A DNA stretch of 64,000 nucleotides from contig DEXQ01000018.1 in the NCBI GenBank assembly GCA_002364215.1, forward strand, positions 251,920-315,919, written 5' to 3'. This stretch comes from Aequorivita sp. UBA3180. GTDB taxonomy: Bacteria > Bacteroidota > Bacteroidia > Flavobacteriales > Flavobacteriaceae. Of this stretch, positions 52,114-61,426 are shown piece by piece. Both the position numbers and the translations under genes were made by a program. How positions within the stretch are numbered: the stretch's first letter is position 1; every line of letters starts with the position of its first letter. The notes under the pieces were generated by a model. The model saw only the letters and a list, made by a program, of their open reading frames with translations. It was not told the origin of the DNA and made no database searches.

Positions 52114-53448
52114 TTAAAGAAGCCCTCTCGCCTTTATTTCCAAATACTTATTGATGGTATTCACAGTAAGGTTTTCCGGCGCGGTAAGAATGGATTGGAT
52201 GCCGTATTTATGTAGCTCGTTTACGATCAGCTTCTTTTCATAAATAAATTTTTCAGCAATTGTCTTCTCAAAAACTTGATGGGTGGTGGTTGCTTTTTTG
52301 TGCATAAAGGATTTCAACTCGGTATTCTCAAAAAAGATAACCACCAAAAGATGGGCTTTGTTGATTGCCTGTAAATACGGCAACTGACGGTGCAAAGCAT
52401 CCATAGTTTCAAAATTTGTGAAGAGCAAAAGCAGGCTTCGTTGCTTGATATGTCGCTTCACATCAACATATAATCTTGAAAAATCACTTTCCGAGAAATC
52501 GGTTTCCACATTGTAAAGTGTTTCCAATATAAGGTGCATTTGGGCACTTCGCCGTTGCGCAATGACACGGTCTTCCACTTTTCGGGAAAACGTGAACATT
52601 CCGGCTTTGTCGTGTTTTTTGAGGACTATGTTTGAAATAACAAGTGTAGCATTAATGGCATAATCCAGCAAACTCAGTTGGTTGAAGGGCATTTTCATTA
52701 CCCTTCCTTTATCGATTACCGAATATACCGGCTGTGATTTCTCGTCCTGAAATTGGTTTACCATCAGGCTGTTTCGTTTTGCCGTGGCTTTCCAATTTAT
52801 GTTCCGCACATCGTCGCCCGAAGTGTAATCCTTTATTTGCTCAAACTCCATGGTATGGCCAATTCTTCGGATTTTCTTAAGTCCGAAAAGTTTCAGTCTA
52901 TTGGTAAAAGCGATGAAATCATATTTTTTAAGCTGAAGAAACGAAGGGTAATTTGGCACCATCGCTTCCGCGGAAAACTGTTGTTTCCGGGCAACCAATC
53001 CCAAAACCGTAGAGGAAAATACATTCAAATTTCCGAAGTGATATTCGCCACGCTCTGTTGGCCGAACTTGATAGGTGAATTTCTTTTCTTCGGAAGCATT
53101 TAAAATAGCTTCAATCTTAAAATCGCGAATCTGCCACTGAATGGGCAATTCATCAATAATTTTCACGGAAGTTTTAAACTGAAACCTATTTACAACCTTA
53201 ATTTCAATGGAATTATCATCACCGTTGGAAAGTTTTTCAGGCAGTATTCGCTGTGCCTGAATTCCAGTTCTATTTCGATATAATAGGAAAATATCGAAAA
53301 CAAATATTCCCAAAAGTAGATAGAACAGAAGCTTGGCCACGCCAAACAGTTCCTGAAAGAAGTATGAAACTACAAACAGCACCGCGTGCGAGAACAGCAC
53401 GATGAAAAATCGCTTTTTTAGGTATAGGCTCTTAAGGAATTTCTTCAC
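52114..53448 (-). CDS. DUF58 domain protein
   Basis: The 444-residue protein has two N-terminal membrane helices, then the DUF58 region with IGHTMEFEQIKDYTSGDDVRNINWKATAKRNSLMVNQF and a vWA-like C-terminal part. DUF58 proteins pair with MoxR ATPases in envelope or aerotolerance-like systems. It is the last gene of the leftward cluster, after the 21-bp repeat. Confidence 0.88.
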   Translation of the reverse strand: MKKFLKSLYLKKRFFIVLFSHAVLFVVSYFFQELFGVAKLLFYLLLGIFVFDIFLLYRNRTGIQAQRILPEKLSNGDDNSIEIKVVNRFQFKTSVKIIDELPIQWQIRDFKIEAILNASEEKKFTYQVRPTERGEYHFGNLNVFSSTVLGLVARKQQFSAEAMVPNYPSFLQLKKYDFIAFTNRLKLFGLKKIRRIGHTMEFEQIKDYTSGDDVRNINWKATAKRNSLMVNQFQDEKSQPVYSVIDKGRVMKMPFNQLSLLDYAINATLVISNIVLKKHDKAGMFTFSRKVEDRVIAQRRSAQMHLILETLYNVETDFSESDFSRLYVDVKRHIKQRSLLLLFTNFETMDALHRQLPYLQAINKAHLLVVIFFENTELKSFMHKKATTTHQVFEKTIAEKFIYEKKLIVNELHKYGIQSILTAPENLTVNTINKYLEIKARGLL

Positions 53449-53465
53449 TTTTTAAAATTTGTTTT

Positions 53466-53493
53466 AGGTTTCAGGTTTCAGGTTTCAGGTTTT
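53466..53493. repeat. AGGTTTC heptamer, four copies
   Basis: Three perfect AGGTTTC units and one AGGTTTT follow the DUF58 start region and precede the 21-bp minisatellite. Confidence 0.9.
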
Positions 53494-53687
53494 AAATGAA
53501 TTGGGTCTTTTCCCCTCGGAATTAGGTCTTGCACCTTCCGAATTGGGTCTTTCACCTTCGGAATTGGGTCTTGCGCCCTCCGAATTACGTCTTGCACCTT
53601 CGGAATTGGGTCTTGCACCTTCCGAATTGAGTCTTTCACCCTCCGATTTAATTCTTGCACTGCCAGAATTTCATCTTTTGCTGTCAT
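53478..53687 (-). CDS. Repeat-encoded heptapeptide protein, doubtful
   Basis: The 69-codon frame from MTAKDEILAV encodes tandem seven-residue units such as KVQDPIP and KVKDPIR. The frame stays open upstream for about 27 more codons, to a TAA at about 53780, without an ATG, so the gene may be a remnant or use another start. The opposite strand is also open over the repeat, so coding is uncertain. Confidence 0.35.
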   Translation of the reverse strand: MTAKDEILAVQELNRRVKDSIRKVQDPIPKVQDVIRRAQDPIPKVKDPIRKVQDLIPRGKDPIHLKPET

Positions 53688-53770
53688 AATGAGGTCCTGC
53701 TCTTCTTTAATTATATCTTTTGCTTCAATAATTACATTTTTCCCTTCGATAATCAGATCTTTTAGCTCTT
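53498..53770. repeat. 21-bp minisatellite, 13 in-register units
   Basis: Thirteen units of 21 bases run from 53498, consensus GAATTGGGTCTTGCACCTTCC. Units 1-7 are close to consensus and units 8-13 decay toward the moxR side. The register never slips and 21 is a multiple of three. Confidence 0.93.
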
Positions 53771-53801
53771 GAATTGCAGTTTACAACCTCATTTATATAT
53801 A

Positions 53802-54794
53802 CTATCGCGGAATTTCGATGGTTTCAATGATCTGTTGCACCACTTTATCTGCCGTTATTCCTTCCATTTCGCGCTCTGGGGTTAGCATAATTCTATGTCT
53901 TAGTACCGAAGGGGCTATTTTTTTGATATCGTCTGGGGTTACAAAATCGCGACCGTTTATTGCTGCCAAAGCCTTGGAAGCGTTCATAATTGCTAAGGAC
54001 GCACGTGGTGAGGCACCCAAAAATAGATTTGCGTTGGTTCGCGTATTGTCCACAATTGCTGCGATGTATTTCAGCAAATTGCTTTCAATAATTATTTGTT
54101 TAATGGTGTGTTGGTATTCGGCAATTTGTTTTGCGTTCAGTACTTGTGTCACGCTATCCAAGACGAAAGCATCCTTCCGATGGTGCTCGTTTTCAAGAAT
54201 GTGGATTTCTTCTTCCAAAGTGGGATAGGGCACATTTATTTTAAAAAGAAAACGGTCCAATTGCGCTTCGGGCAGGGCGTAAGTTCCTTCCTGTTCCACA
54301 GGGTTTTGGGTTGCAAAAACCAAAAATGGCGGTTGCATTTTATATTCGGTACCGTCCATGGTTACTTGGCGCTCTTCCATAATTTCAAAAAGTGCAGCCT
54401 GTGTTTTTGCTGGCGCACGGTTTATTTCGTCAATCAAAACGATGTTTGAGAAAACGGGACCTTGCTTAAATTCAAACTCGCTTGTTTTTACGTTGAAGAT
54501 TGAAGTTCCCAAAATATCGCTCGGCATCAAGTCTGGCGTGAACTGGATTCTGCTGAAATCTACCGCCAAGGTTTTTGCTAACAGTTTTGCGGTCAAGGTT
54601 TTTGCAACGCCCGGTACGCCTTCAATAAGCGAATGGCCGTCGGTGAGTATTGAAATGATGAGCATTTCCAGCATATCGTGCTGCCCAACGATTACCTTTC
54701 CGAGTTCGGCTTTTATTTTTTGAACGGCTTCCTGCAGATTTTTTAAATCGATTCGCGCGTTGAATTCCAACGGATTTTCCTGTGTTTCTTCCAT
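53802..54794 (-). CDS. MoxR-family AAA ATPase
   Basis: The 330-residue protein has Walker A EGVPGVAKT, Walker B LIDEINRA, sensor FATQNPVEQEGTYALPEAQLDRF and arginine finger region GASPRASLA, all MoxR-typical. It acts as a chaperone for vWA-type partners, here the DUF58 protein. Four bases separate it from the DUF4350 gene. Confidence 0.93.
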   Translation of the reverse strand: MEETQENPLEFNARIDLKNLQEAVQKIKAELGKVIVGQHDMLEMLIISILTDGHSLIEGVPGVAKTLTAKLLAKTLAVDFSRIQFTPDLMPSDILGTSIFNVKTSEFEFKQGPVFSNIVLIDEINRAPAKTQAALFEIMEERQVTMDGTEYKMQPPFLVFATQNPVEQEGTYALPEAQLDRFLFKINVPYPTLEEEIHILENEHHRKDAFVLDSVTQVLNAKQIAEYQHTIKQIIIESNLLKYIAAIVDNTRTNANLFLGASPRASLAIMNASKALAAINGRDFVTPDDIKKIAPSVLRHRIMLTPEREMEGITADKVVQQIIETIEIPR

Positions 54795-54798
54795 AATT

Positions 54799-55986
54799 TT
54801 ATAGTCTAAATGCTTCTATTTGCTTGTTGAGTTCCAGCAAATCGGCTTCGCTGTGGACTGATTTTTCTTTTAAATGTTTTATTAAGTGCATCAATTTCTG
54901 GGTTTTTTCCAACGTATTTCCGCTTTTCAGGGCCAATTTTTTGATGAAATCTTCCGTAATTTCATTTGTGTTCACATAGTATTTTGAGCGAAGGGTTTCC
55001 AAAAAATAAGTAATCTTCTTCGCTATAATATTGCTGTAATCTTTATGCTGAAAATACAGGTCGCCAATGGTTTTGGTGAATTCAACCGAAGTATTTTCCA
55101 GCGGCTCAATCACTTCGACAATGCGCTGTTCCCTTTTTCCCTTGAAAAGTACAAAAATCAACAATCCGCCAATCAAAACATAATACGCCCAGGTGAGCGG
55201 CGCTTGGTCCAAAACGAACCGCATGGGCGATTCCACGACTTTTCGTCCAGATTTTAGATACTCATCCCAATAAATTTTATCGGTATCAATGTATGAAAGT
55301 ACGTTGGCGGCGTATTGTTCGTTACCTTTTAGCAGATAATAATTGGAAAATGCTTCGGGCAGGTTGTGTAATAAAAACTGTCCTTTTCCGAAGTTTACTT
55401 TCACATAATTCAAATCTCCCAATGCACTTTCGGCATTTTCATAATATCCCAGGGCCGTGGTTTTTAAGGTGTCAATTTCGTTAAAGGAAGCTTTAAAAAC
55501 CCCTTTTTTGAAGGCAGGAAGTGAATCTTGTTTTAACGATGGCGAGAAGAATTTCGGGCGAATTTCTTCTTCCAAAATATTGTAATTGGCCGTGGATTCG
55601 ATGCCCAGGGAATCCCGCAGCATGTAACCAATGCTGCGGGAAGCGATAAACACTGTGTTCCCGTTTTCCACGTATTTTAAAATTTCATCGGTCTGTCTTT
55701 CATCAAAGAATATTTCGTCATTGATAAAAATATAGGCCGAATTTTGCGCATAGGTGCTGTCCGTCAAAAACTCGTAGGGGTCTTTGGCAATCTTTTCTAT
55801 TTCGGCATTTTTGAATAGGGAAGGGGCTTCCTCAAATAGCACGAAGCCGCCGAACGGAATTTTATCAGCCGAAGTGTAACTGGCGCGCCAATCGATAGGT
55901 TTTGGGCGCACGAGCTCCGTAATCACGATGCCCAGCAACGCGATTCCGAAAATCCACAGTACCCTTTTTGAACGTTTATCCAGCAT
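54799..55986 (-). CDS. DUF4350 domain protein
   Basis: The 395-residue protein has an N-terminal helix (VLWIFGIALLGIVIT), a DUF4350 domain (KIPFGGFVLFEEAPSLF, NGNTVFIASRSIGY), a second helix near residue 265 and a cytoplasmic helical tail. Such proteins are fixed members of MoxR-DUF58 clusters in Bacteroidota. It overlaps the DUF4129 gene by 11 bases. Confidence 0.85.
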   Translation of the reverse strand: MLDKRSKRVLWIFGIALLGIVITELVRPKPIDWRASYTSADKIPFGGFVLFEEAPSLFKNAEIEKIAKDPYEFLTDSTYAQNSAYIFINDEIFFDERQTDEILKYVENGNTVFIASRSIGYMLRDSLGIESTANYNILEEEIRPKFFSPSLKQDSLPAFKKGVFKASFNEIDTLKTTALGYYENAESALGDLNYVKVNFGKGQFLLHNLPEAFSNYYLLKGNEQYAANVLSYIDTDKIYWDEYLKSGRKVVESPMRFVLDQAPLTWAYYVLIGGLLIFVLFKGKREQRIVEVIEPLENTSVEFTKTIGDLYFQHKDYSNIIAKKITYFLETLRSKYYVNTNEITEDFIKKLALKSGNTLEKTQKLMHLIKHLKEKSVHSEADLLELNKQIEAFRL

Positions 55987-56710
55987 TTTTCAGGTTTTGG
56001 TTGAGTCGTTCAAAATCTTTTTCGGCGTTTTCAAAACCGGCCTTGTCCAGCGCATATTCGCCGTACCAAATATTGTCGTAGAGATAGGAGGTTTTTTTGA
56101 AGTTTTCCTTTAAGGTAATATTCTCAATTTCGCGGTAATAGTCACTGTTGGTTTTTTCAAAATGCCAATCGATGATGTTGTTCAGCGACAGTAATTTCAG
56201 TGATTTAAGATACATATAGCGAATCGCCAAACGGTAATTTTCTTCCTTTAGGGCATTTTTTATGTAGCTGTCCAAATCTATATTTTCAATATGTTCTTCC
56301 TGAATATTGAGCGGCGCTACCATTTTGCTTTTTCTGCTGAAAAATGACGAGGCATTATCGCCCACGAGCAATTTCACCAAAATATAAATGGCGAAAACGA
56401 TAAGCAAAATGTACACTATGATTTTTATGATTTGGTAGGCTTCTGGCGAAAGATGGATACCAAAAAACTCACCCATTCTATTGAAAAACCAAGTAATTGC
56501 GCGACCCAAATAGTTTTCTGCCTCGCCTTCCATTGTGTCGTAATCGAAATCGTTTCCGGAATATTTCTCACTTAAATTTTCTGGGAAATGTTTAGGTGCA
56601 AGCTTACTGCTGTCAACGGCCACAGTAAGACTGTCCACATCTGCGGCTGTGGCAGAGAAGAAATTGAAAAGGAAAAATGATATAAAAAGCAATTTATTCA
56701 CCGGCGCCAA
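55976..56710 (-). CDS. DUF4129 domain protein
   Basis: A signal-like N-terminus, one central helix (IIVYILLIVFAIYILV) and a C-terminal DUF4129 domain with ENYRLAIRYMYLKSLKLL and DWHFEKTNSDYYREI. It belongs to the same membrane cluster; the role is unknown but may concern envelope integrity. Confidence 0.85.
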   Translation of the reverse strand: MAPVNKLLFISFFLFNFFSATAADVDSLTVAVDSSKLAPKHFPENLSEKYSGNDFDYDTMEGEAENYLGRAITWFFNRMGEFFGIHLSPEAYQIIKIIVYILLIVFAIYILVKLLVGDNASSFFSRKSKMVAPLNIQEEHIENIDLDSYIKNALKEENYRLAIRYMYLKSLKLLSLNNIIDWHFEKTNSDYYREIENITLKENFKKTSYLYDNIWYGEYALDKAGFENAEKDFERLNQNLKNAG

Positions 56711-57620
56711 TGTTTTCGATACGCTCGCGCGTGGCTTCGTTATAGGTTTCTTCGTGAAGGGAGTAGTATAGAATTCCGTTCACAAATTGTATCATAGACT
56801 GGTTGAGGGTATAAAGAATCAATAATAGTGATAGGGCAAGCGTCCAAACCACGTTGGCTCCTGCCGAATTGGCTAGATCTACGCCGGTATCCAAAGAGTG
56901 AAAGGCATAGACGCCAATCAAAATGCCGGGAACCATCATTACAACCATCATCAAAATACCGAGCAACATCCCTATGACCAGATTTGAGAGCACACTTTTC
57001 CAAAAGAAACTTTTCATAAGTTTCCAGCCTTCCCCGAAAGCATCTGTTACATCTTTGTTGTCATTTATCATTGCCATAAAAGACAGACCCACCCAACTGG
57101 TGTAGGCCAAAACAATTAAATAATATGCGAAGGTTCCAATTATAGGTATAAAACCTAAGATAATTCCAGCTATCATTGCGATCACGTAACCAAAGACCAT
57201 TAAGATTATAAAGAGGATTATTTTTCCGAGGTTTTGTTTTACCGTCTCCCAGACTTTCTTTTTTTCTACAATAGCGCCCCTGTTTTTTTCGTACTGCATT
57301 ACGTAAACAGCAGCAAGGCTATAGTTTAGCACGGCTGTAATTATGTAGAGAATAAAAAAGCCCATAAACCCCAAGCCTAACATCATAAAATAACCGGAAT
57401 TGTCACTTTCAATTCCATAGTTGTTGGAAGCATTATAGGCACCTATAAAACCTGTAACCATTAAATAGCTTACGCCCAAAAAGCCCAGAATAAAAAGACC
57501 GTTATAGCTGATGAAGATATTTAAAAATGGTTTGAAATTCTGTTTAAAAAACTCAAAGTAGGTTGTAATCATTTCGCCTACATCGCGTTGCTGTTTAAGC
57601 GGTATATGTTTGTGTTGCAT
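56694..57620 (-). CDS. Polytopic membrane protein of the MoxR cluster
   Basis: The 308-residue protein has about six hydrophobic segments rich in Gly (FLGVSYLMVTGFIGAY, VIAMIAGIILGFIPIIG, LVIGMLLGILMMVVMMVPG) and no catalytic motif. It resembles the membrane region of glycerophosphodiester-phosphodiesterase-linked families and always accompanies SpoIIM/DUF4129 genes. It overlaps both neighbours. Confidence 0.7.
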   Translation of the reverse strand: MQHKHIPLKQQRDVGEMITTYFEFFKQNFKPFLNIFISYNGLFILGFLGVSYLMVTGFIGAYNASNNYGIESDNSGYFMMLGLGFMGFFILYIITAVLNYSLAAVYVMQYEKNRGAIVEKKKVWETVKQNLGKIILFIILMVFGYVIAMIAGIILGFIPIIGTFAYYLIVLAYTSWVGLSFMAMINDNKDVTDAFGEGWKLMKSFFWKSVLSNLVIGMLLGILMMVVMMVPGILIGVYAFHSLDTGVDLANSAGANVVWTLALSLLLILYTLNQSMIQFVNGILYYSLHEETYNEATRERIENIGAGE

Positions 57621-58569
57621 GCTTTTTGTTGAGGATAATTGGATAAATAACGTAATAAAAAATAATAAGCGCCAAGGAAGTAAAAATAATGGTCATTGCC
57701 AACCAAACGGGCATATTGCTGTAACGGGTTATAAACCCTTCGATAAACCCGGCAATGATGAAAAAGGGAATGGTGCTGACTACAATTTTAAGACCGTCCT
57801 TTGCGCCTTTCAAAAATGAAACTTTCCGTGAATATGTTTTTGGGAAAAGAATGCTGTTGCCCATTACCATTCCCGCACAGCCCGCAATTACGATTACCGA
57901 AATCTCAATGGTACCGTGCAACCAAACGCTCTTAGAGGCTTCGAAAAGAAGGTCGCGGTTGTAGAAAAAGGTGAAAAAGGCCCCGAGCATCACTCCATTG
58001 CTGAATAATATGTAGGCCGTTCCCAAAGAGGTAATCACGCCAAAGGCATACGCCAAAAACGCCACGCGAATGTTGTTGATGGTAATTCCCAGAAAGGTAC
58101 CTATTTCACTTCCGCTTTTATAAATAGCGGTCGGGTCGCCTTTTTCAATATTATTCAAGGTTTCATTTACGTAACCATCGCCAAGTATTAACCGAACGAA
58201 TGAATCATCGTTTACTGCGGAAATGGCGCCAATTGCCGTGGCTGTAGCGAACAGCAAAAATGAAAAGAGCAACATACGCTGATGCTGGCGGAAAAACAGC
58301 GGAAACTCGTATTTCCAAAAGCTCACAATGCGGTTTTTGGTTTCTTTTTTATTCTTGTAAATCTTTTGGTGCGCTTGTGAAGCCAACGAATTTAAATACT
58401 GAAGTGCCTTGCTATCAGGGTAATAAGTTTGCGCATAGGCAAGGTCGTTAGTGAGCTGAATGTAATGGTCCGCAAGCTGGTCTGGACTTATTTTTGAATT
58501 AAGTGTGATTGCTTTTTCAAATGCAATCCATTTTTCCTTATTTTGCTTGACGAATGCCGCTTCGCGCAT
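57595..58569 (-). CDS. Stage II sporulation protein M-like membrane protein
   Basis: A 324-residue SpoIIM-type protein: N-terminal cytoplasmic helices (DQLADHYIQLTNDLAYAQTYYP), then five or so helices with NNIRVAFLAYAFGVITSLGTAY and HGTIEISVIVIAGCAGM. It is the first gene of the leftward cluster and diverges from the RDD gene. Confidence 0.88.
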   Translation of the reverse strand: MREAAFVKQNKEKWIAFEKAITLNSKISPDQLADHYIQLTNDLAYAQTYYPDSKALQYLNSLASQAHQKIYKNKKETKNRIVSFWKYEFPLFFRQHQRMLLFSFLLFATATAIGAISAVNDDSFVRLILGDGYVNETLNNIEKGDPTAIYKSGSEIGTFLGITINNIRVAFLAYAFGVITSLGTAYILFSNGVMLGAFFTFFYNRDLLFEASKSVWLHGTIEISVIVIAGCAGMVMGNSILFPKTYSRKVSFLKGAKDGLKIVVSTIPFFIIAGFIEGFITRYSNMPVWLAMTIIFTSLALIIFYYVIYPIILNKKHATQTYTA

Positions 58570-58608
58570 CTTCTTAAATTTTCGATAAATATAACCACTT
58601 GCTTTTAC

Positions 58609-59334
58609 ATGGCAAACTTAGAAATCAATACTACCCAAAACGTAAATCTGGATTATAAGATAGTAAGTGTGGGCGAGCGTATTTTGGCTTTTCTTATAGA
58701 CCTTTTCCTGTTTTTTGCGTATTTCTATATCGTAGAATTGGCCACCGAGGCAATGAATATGGCATTCAGTGATAATTGGACTGTTTTTGGGCTTCAGCAA
58801 TTGTTGCTCTTGCCGGTAATGTTCTATTCGCTTTATATGCACATCCTTTTCAACGGAAGGACCGTAGGAAAAATGGCGATGAAAACCCGCGTGGTAAAAG
58901 TGGACGGAAGTCCCGCGCGCTGGAGCGATTATATGGTTTTGTGGATGCTCCGGTTGGTAGATATCTGGATTTTTTTGGGTTCCATTGGCTTGCTTTCCAT
59001 TATTTTTTCAGACAAGAGACAACGCGTTGGCGACCACGCTGCAGGAACGGTTGTAATAAGTACAAAAAGTAAAGTAAAAATAAGTCATACCATTTTGGAA
59101 GAAATTGCAGACGACTATCAACCCAAGTTTTTGAACGTAACCAAGTTGACCGATAAAGATGCCCGTCTTATAAAGGAAACCTATCTCATCGCCATTAAAT
59201 CAAATGATTTTAAAACCTTGAACGCGCTTCGGAAAAAAGTGGAAAGCGTTTTGGAAACGTCTTCAGATTTATACGATAAACAATACCTAGATACCGTTTT
59301 GCGCGACTATAACCATTTTACACAGAACATGTGA
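58609..59334 (+). CDS. RDD-family membrane protein
   Basis: Starting at MANLEINTT, the protein has the RDD pattern GERILAFLIDLFLFF, NGRTVGKMAMKTRVV and SDKRQRVGDHAAGTVVI, then a soluble C-terminal extension of about 90 residues. It is divergent from the SpoIIM gene by 39 bases. An in-frame upstream ATG would overlap that gene and is rejected. Confidence 0.88.
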   Translation: MANLEINTTQNVNLDYKIVSVGERILAFLIDLFLFFAYFYIVELATEAMNMAFSDNWTVFGLQQLLLLPVMFYSLYMHILFNGRTVGKMAMKTRVVKVDGSPARWSDYMVLWMLRLVDIWIFLGSIGLLSIIFSDKRQRVGDHAAGTVVISTKSKVKISHTILEEIADDYQPKFLNVTKLTDKDARLIKETYLIAIKSNDFKTLNALRKKVESVLETSSDLYDKQYLDTVLRDYNHFTQNM

Positions 59335-59945
59335 AGCTGATATTACTCATAGACATCTTAGGGACCATCGCGTTCGCCATTTCTGGGGTACTTACCGCCC
59401 TCAACAAGCGCTTGGACCCTTTCGGAATTTTGATAATTGCCTTTGTAACGGCTGTTGGCGGTGGAACATTGCGCGATATTCTTATTGATGCAAACGTAGC
59501 ATGGATGCGCAACCTTACCTATGTTTATGTAATTTTTGGTTCTACAATTTTTGCAGTTATTTTCAGAAAAAGGCTAGGTTACATTCGTCGTTCACTGTTT
59601 TTATTTGACACTATTGGTATTGCACTCTACACTATCGTTGGGGTAGAGAAGGGCATCGCGGCAGGTTTTCATCCTATAATTTGTATTGCTCTAGGAACAA
59701 TGACAGCCTGTTTTGGAGGTGTGCTGCGCGATATACTTTGTAATGAAATCCCCATCATCTTCAGAAAGGAAATTTATGCAACGGCCTGTATTTTGGGAGC
59801 TTCTGCATATTTCTTATTGCACAATACTCCAATTTCTGAAGATTTTATAGTTATAATCTCTGGTTCAATTGTAATTATAGTTCGGTTGCTAGCGGTATAT
59901 TTCAATCTTTCCTTGCCGAGTATTTATAGGAAGGATGAGTTGTGA
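59331..59945 (+). CDS. UPF0126/trimeric cation-channel-like membrane protein
   Basis: The 204-residue protein starts with GTG overlapping the RDD stop and contains two homologous halves of three helices: AVGGGTLRDILI and CFGGVLRDILC are the paired GGxxRD motifs. Members are bacterial relatives of TRIC channels. Confidence 0.88.
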   Translation: MKLILLIDILGTIAFAISGVLTALNKRLDPFGILIIAFVTAVGGGTLRDILIDANVAWMRNLTYVYVIFGSTIFAVIFRKRLGYIRRSLFLFDTIGIALYTIVGVEKGIAAGFHPIICIALGTMTACFGGVLRDILCNEIPIIFRKEIYATACILGASAYFLLHNTPISEDFIVIISGSIVIIVRLLAVYFNLSLPSIYRKDEL

Positions 59946-60033
59946 GTTTAAGTGTTTAAAGGCTTATGAGTTTAGAAATTAGTAGGAAAAATAATATATT
60001 GCCGCCAAAATTAATTCGCCCAAAATCTTTTAT

Positions 60034-61377
60034 ATGAAAAAACTTTACATTTTTCTTTTTCTTTTAGTCTGTGGTTTTACTAATGCGCAGATTGTGAATA
60101 TTCCTGATGCGAATTTTAAAAATGCACTGTTAACCACGTATTGTGCAGATTTTAATAATGATGGTATTTGGGATGGGGACGCTGACACCAATAATGACGG
60201 AGAAATTCAAGTTTCTGAAGCACAAGCGGTATATCAATTATACCTTAACGATCAAAATATTGCCTCACTAGAGGGAATACAAAGCTTTATAAACGTAGAA
60301 TGGTTAAGTTGTAAAATCAATAATTTATCTTCTTTGGATTTATCGCAGAATACAAGATTGGAGTTTTTTGATTGTGATGATAACGATATTCAAAGTTTGG
60401 ATTTTGCCCAAAATCCTGCACTTATAACTTTAAGATGTAACAATAATCAGTTGACTAGTCTTAACGTAACCCAAAATTTAAATCTGGAATCATTAGGGGC
60501 GGCCGTCAATCAACTTACCAATCTAGATGTGAGCCATAACAGTAAGCTTAATCAGTTGGTTTTAAACAGTAATCAGTTTACAAACATAAACTTATTGAAC
60601 AATCCACTTTTGAGAGTTTTTCGATGTATTGAAAACCAAATTACAGAACTCGACTTTACTGGAAATTCGGCTTTGGAAGTTGTTTATTGTGGCTTTAATT
60701 TACTAACCACTCTCGATTTTAGCCATAACCCTTTGCTTGAAATTGTGTATTGTGTTGGCAATACCATTACCGAGATTAATGTATCACAAAACCCTAATTT
60801 AATGAGTTTGGATTGTGCCATGAATAATATTATAGAGTTGGATTTTTCGCAAAATCCAGCGTTGGAACTATTATCCTGCTATGATAACAATCTTACGGTA
60901 TTGGATTTGTCTTTACAGAGCAATCTTGTAGGTTTATACTGTTTCAATAATCAAATAAAATCATTAAATATCAAAAACGGAAACAACATTAATATGGATA
61001 GGATGTTAGCCTATAACAATCAGCTCACATGCATTCAAGTTGATGACGTAAATTATGCATATAGTCAAGTTTGCGAACAACAGAACTATTTTGGTTGGTG
61101 CAAAGATGAAATTGCTAGGTATAGTGAAAATTGTCTATTAGATATCAAAGACTTAGCAACCATAGATTTTCAATTATTCCCCAACCCAGCAGAAAATATG
61201 TTGAATATCCAATCAACCGAAAACATTGAAAACGTAAAAATCTATTCTACTCAAGGATTTTTGGTAAAAGAAGTTTATTCAAAATCCATTGATGTTTCAC
61301 AGTTGAGCGCAGGGATGTATTTTGCTCAAATAACTTTAAACGGAAAAAGTTTCACAAAGAAATTTATTAAAGAATAA
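60034..61377 (+). CDS. Leucine-rich-repeat-like secreted protein with T9SS sorting domain
   Basis: A signal peptide (LVCGFTNAQ) is followed by a calcium-type acidic segment (DFNNDGIWDGDADTNNDG), about 11 LRR-like repeats of 21 residues of the type LTxLDLSxNPxLExLxCxxN, with a cysteine in many repeats, and a C-terminal type A sorting domain (FQLFPNPAENMLNI ... KSFTKKFIKE). The T9SS would place it on the surface. Ligand unknown. Confidence 0.88.
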   Translation: MKKLYIFLFLLVCGFTNAQIVNIPDANFKNALLTTYCADFNNDGIWDGDADTNNDGEIQVSEAQAVYQLYLNDQNIASLEGIQSFINVEWLSCKINNLSSLDLSQNTRLEFFDCDDNDIQSLDFAQNPALITLRCNNNQLTSLNVTQNLNLESLGAAVNQLTNLDVSHNSKLNQLVLNSNQFTNINLLNNPLLRVFRCIENQITELDFTGNSALEVVYCGFNLLTTLDFSHNPLLEIVYCVGNTITEINVSQNPNLMSLDCAMNNIIELDFSQNPALELLSCYDNNLTVLDLSLQSNLVGLYCFNNQIKSLNIKNGNNINMDRMLAYNNQLTCIQVDDVNYAYSQVCEQQNYFGWCKDEIARYSENCLLDIKDLATIDFQLFPNPAENMLNIQSTENIENVKIYSTQGFLVKEVYSKSIDVSQLSAGMYFAQITLNGKSFTKKFIKE

Positions 61378-61426
61378 TTGGATAAATTCCGAAATTTCTG
61401 AAACTTCCAGTGATTTTTGGAATTTT

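Noticed and set aside
53501..53689. Plus-strand frame of ELGLAPS units over the minisatellite
   Set aside because: It is antisense to the gene cluster and arises because a 21-bp repeat keeps several frames open.
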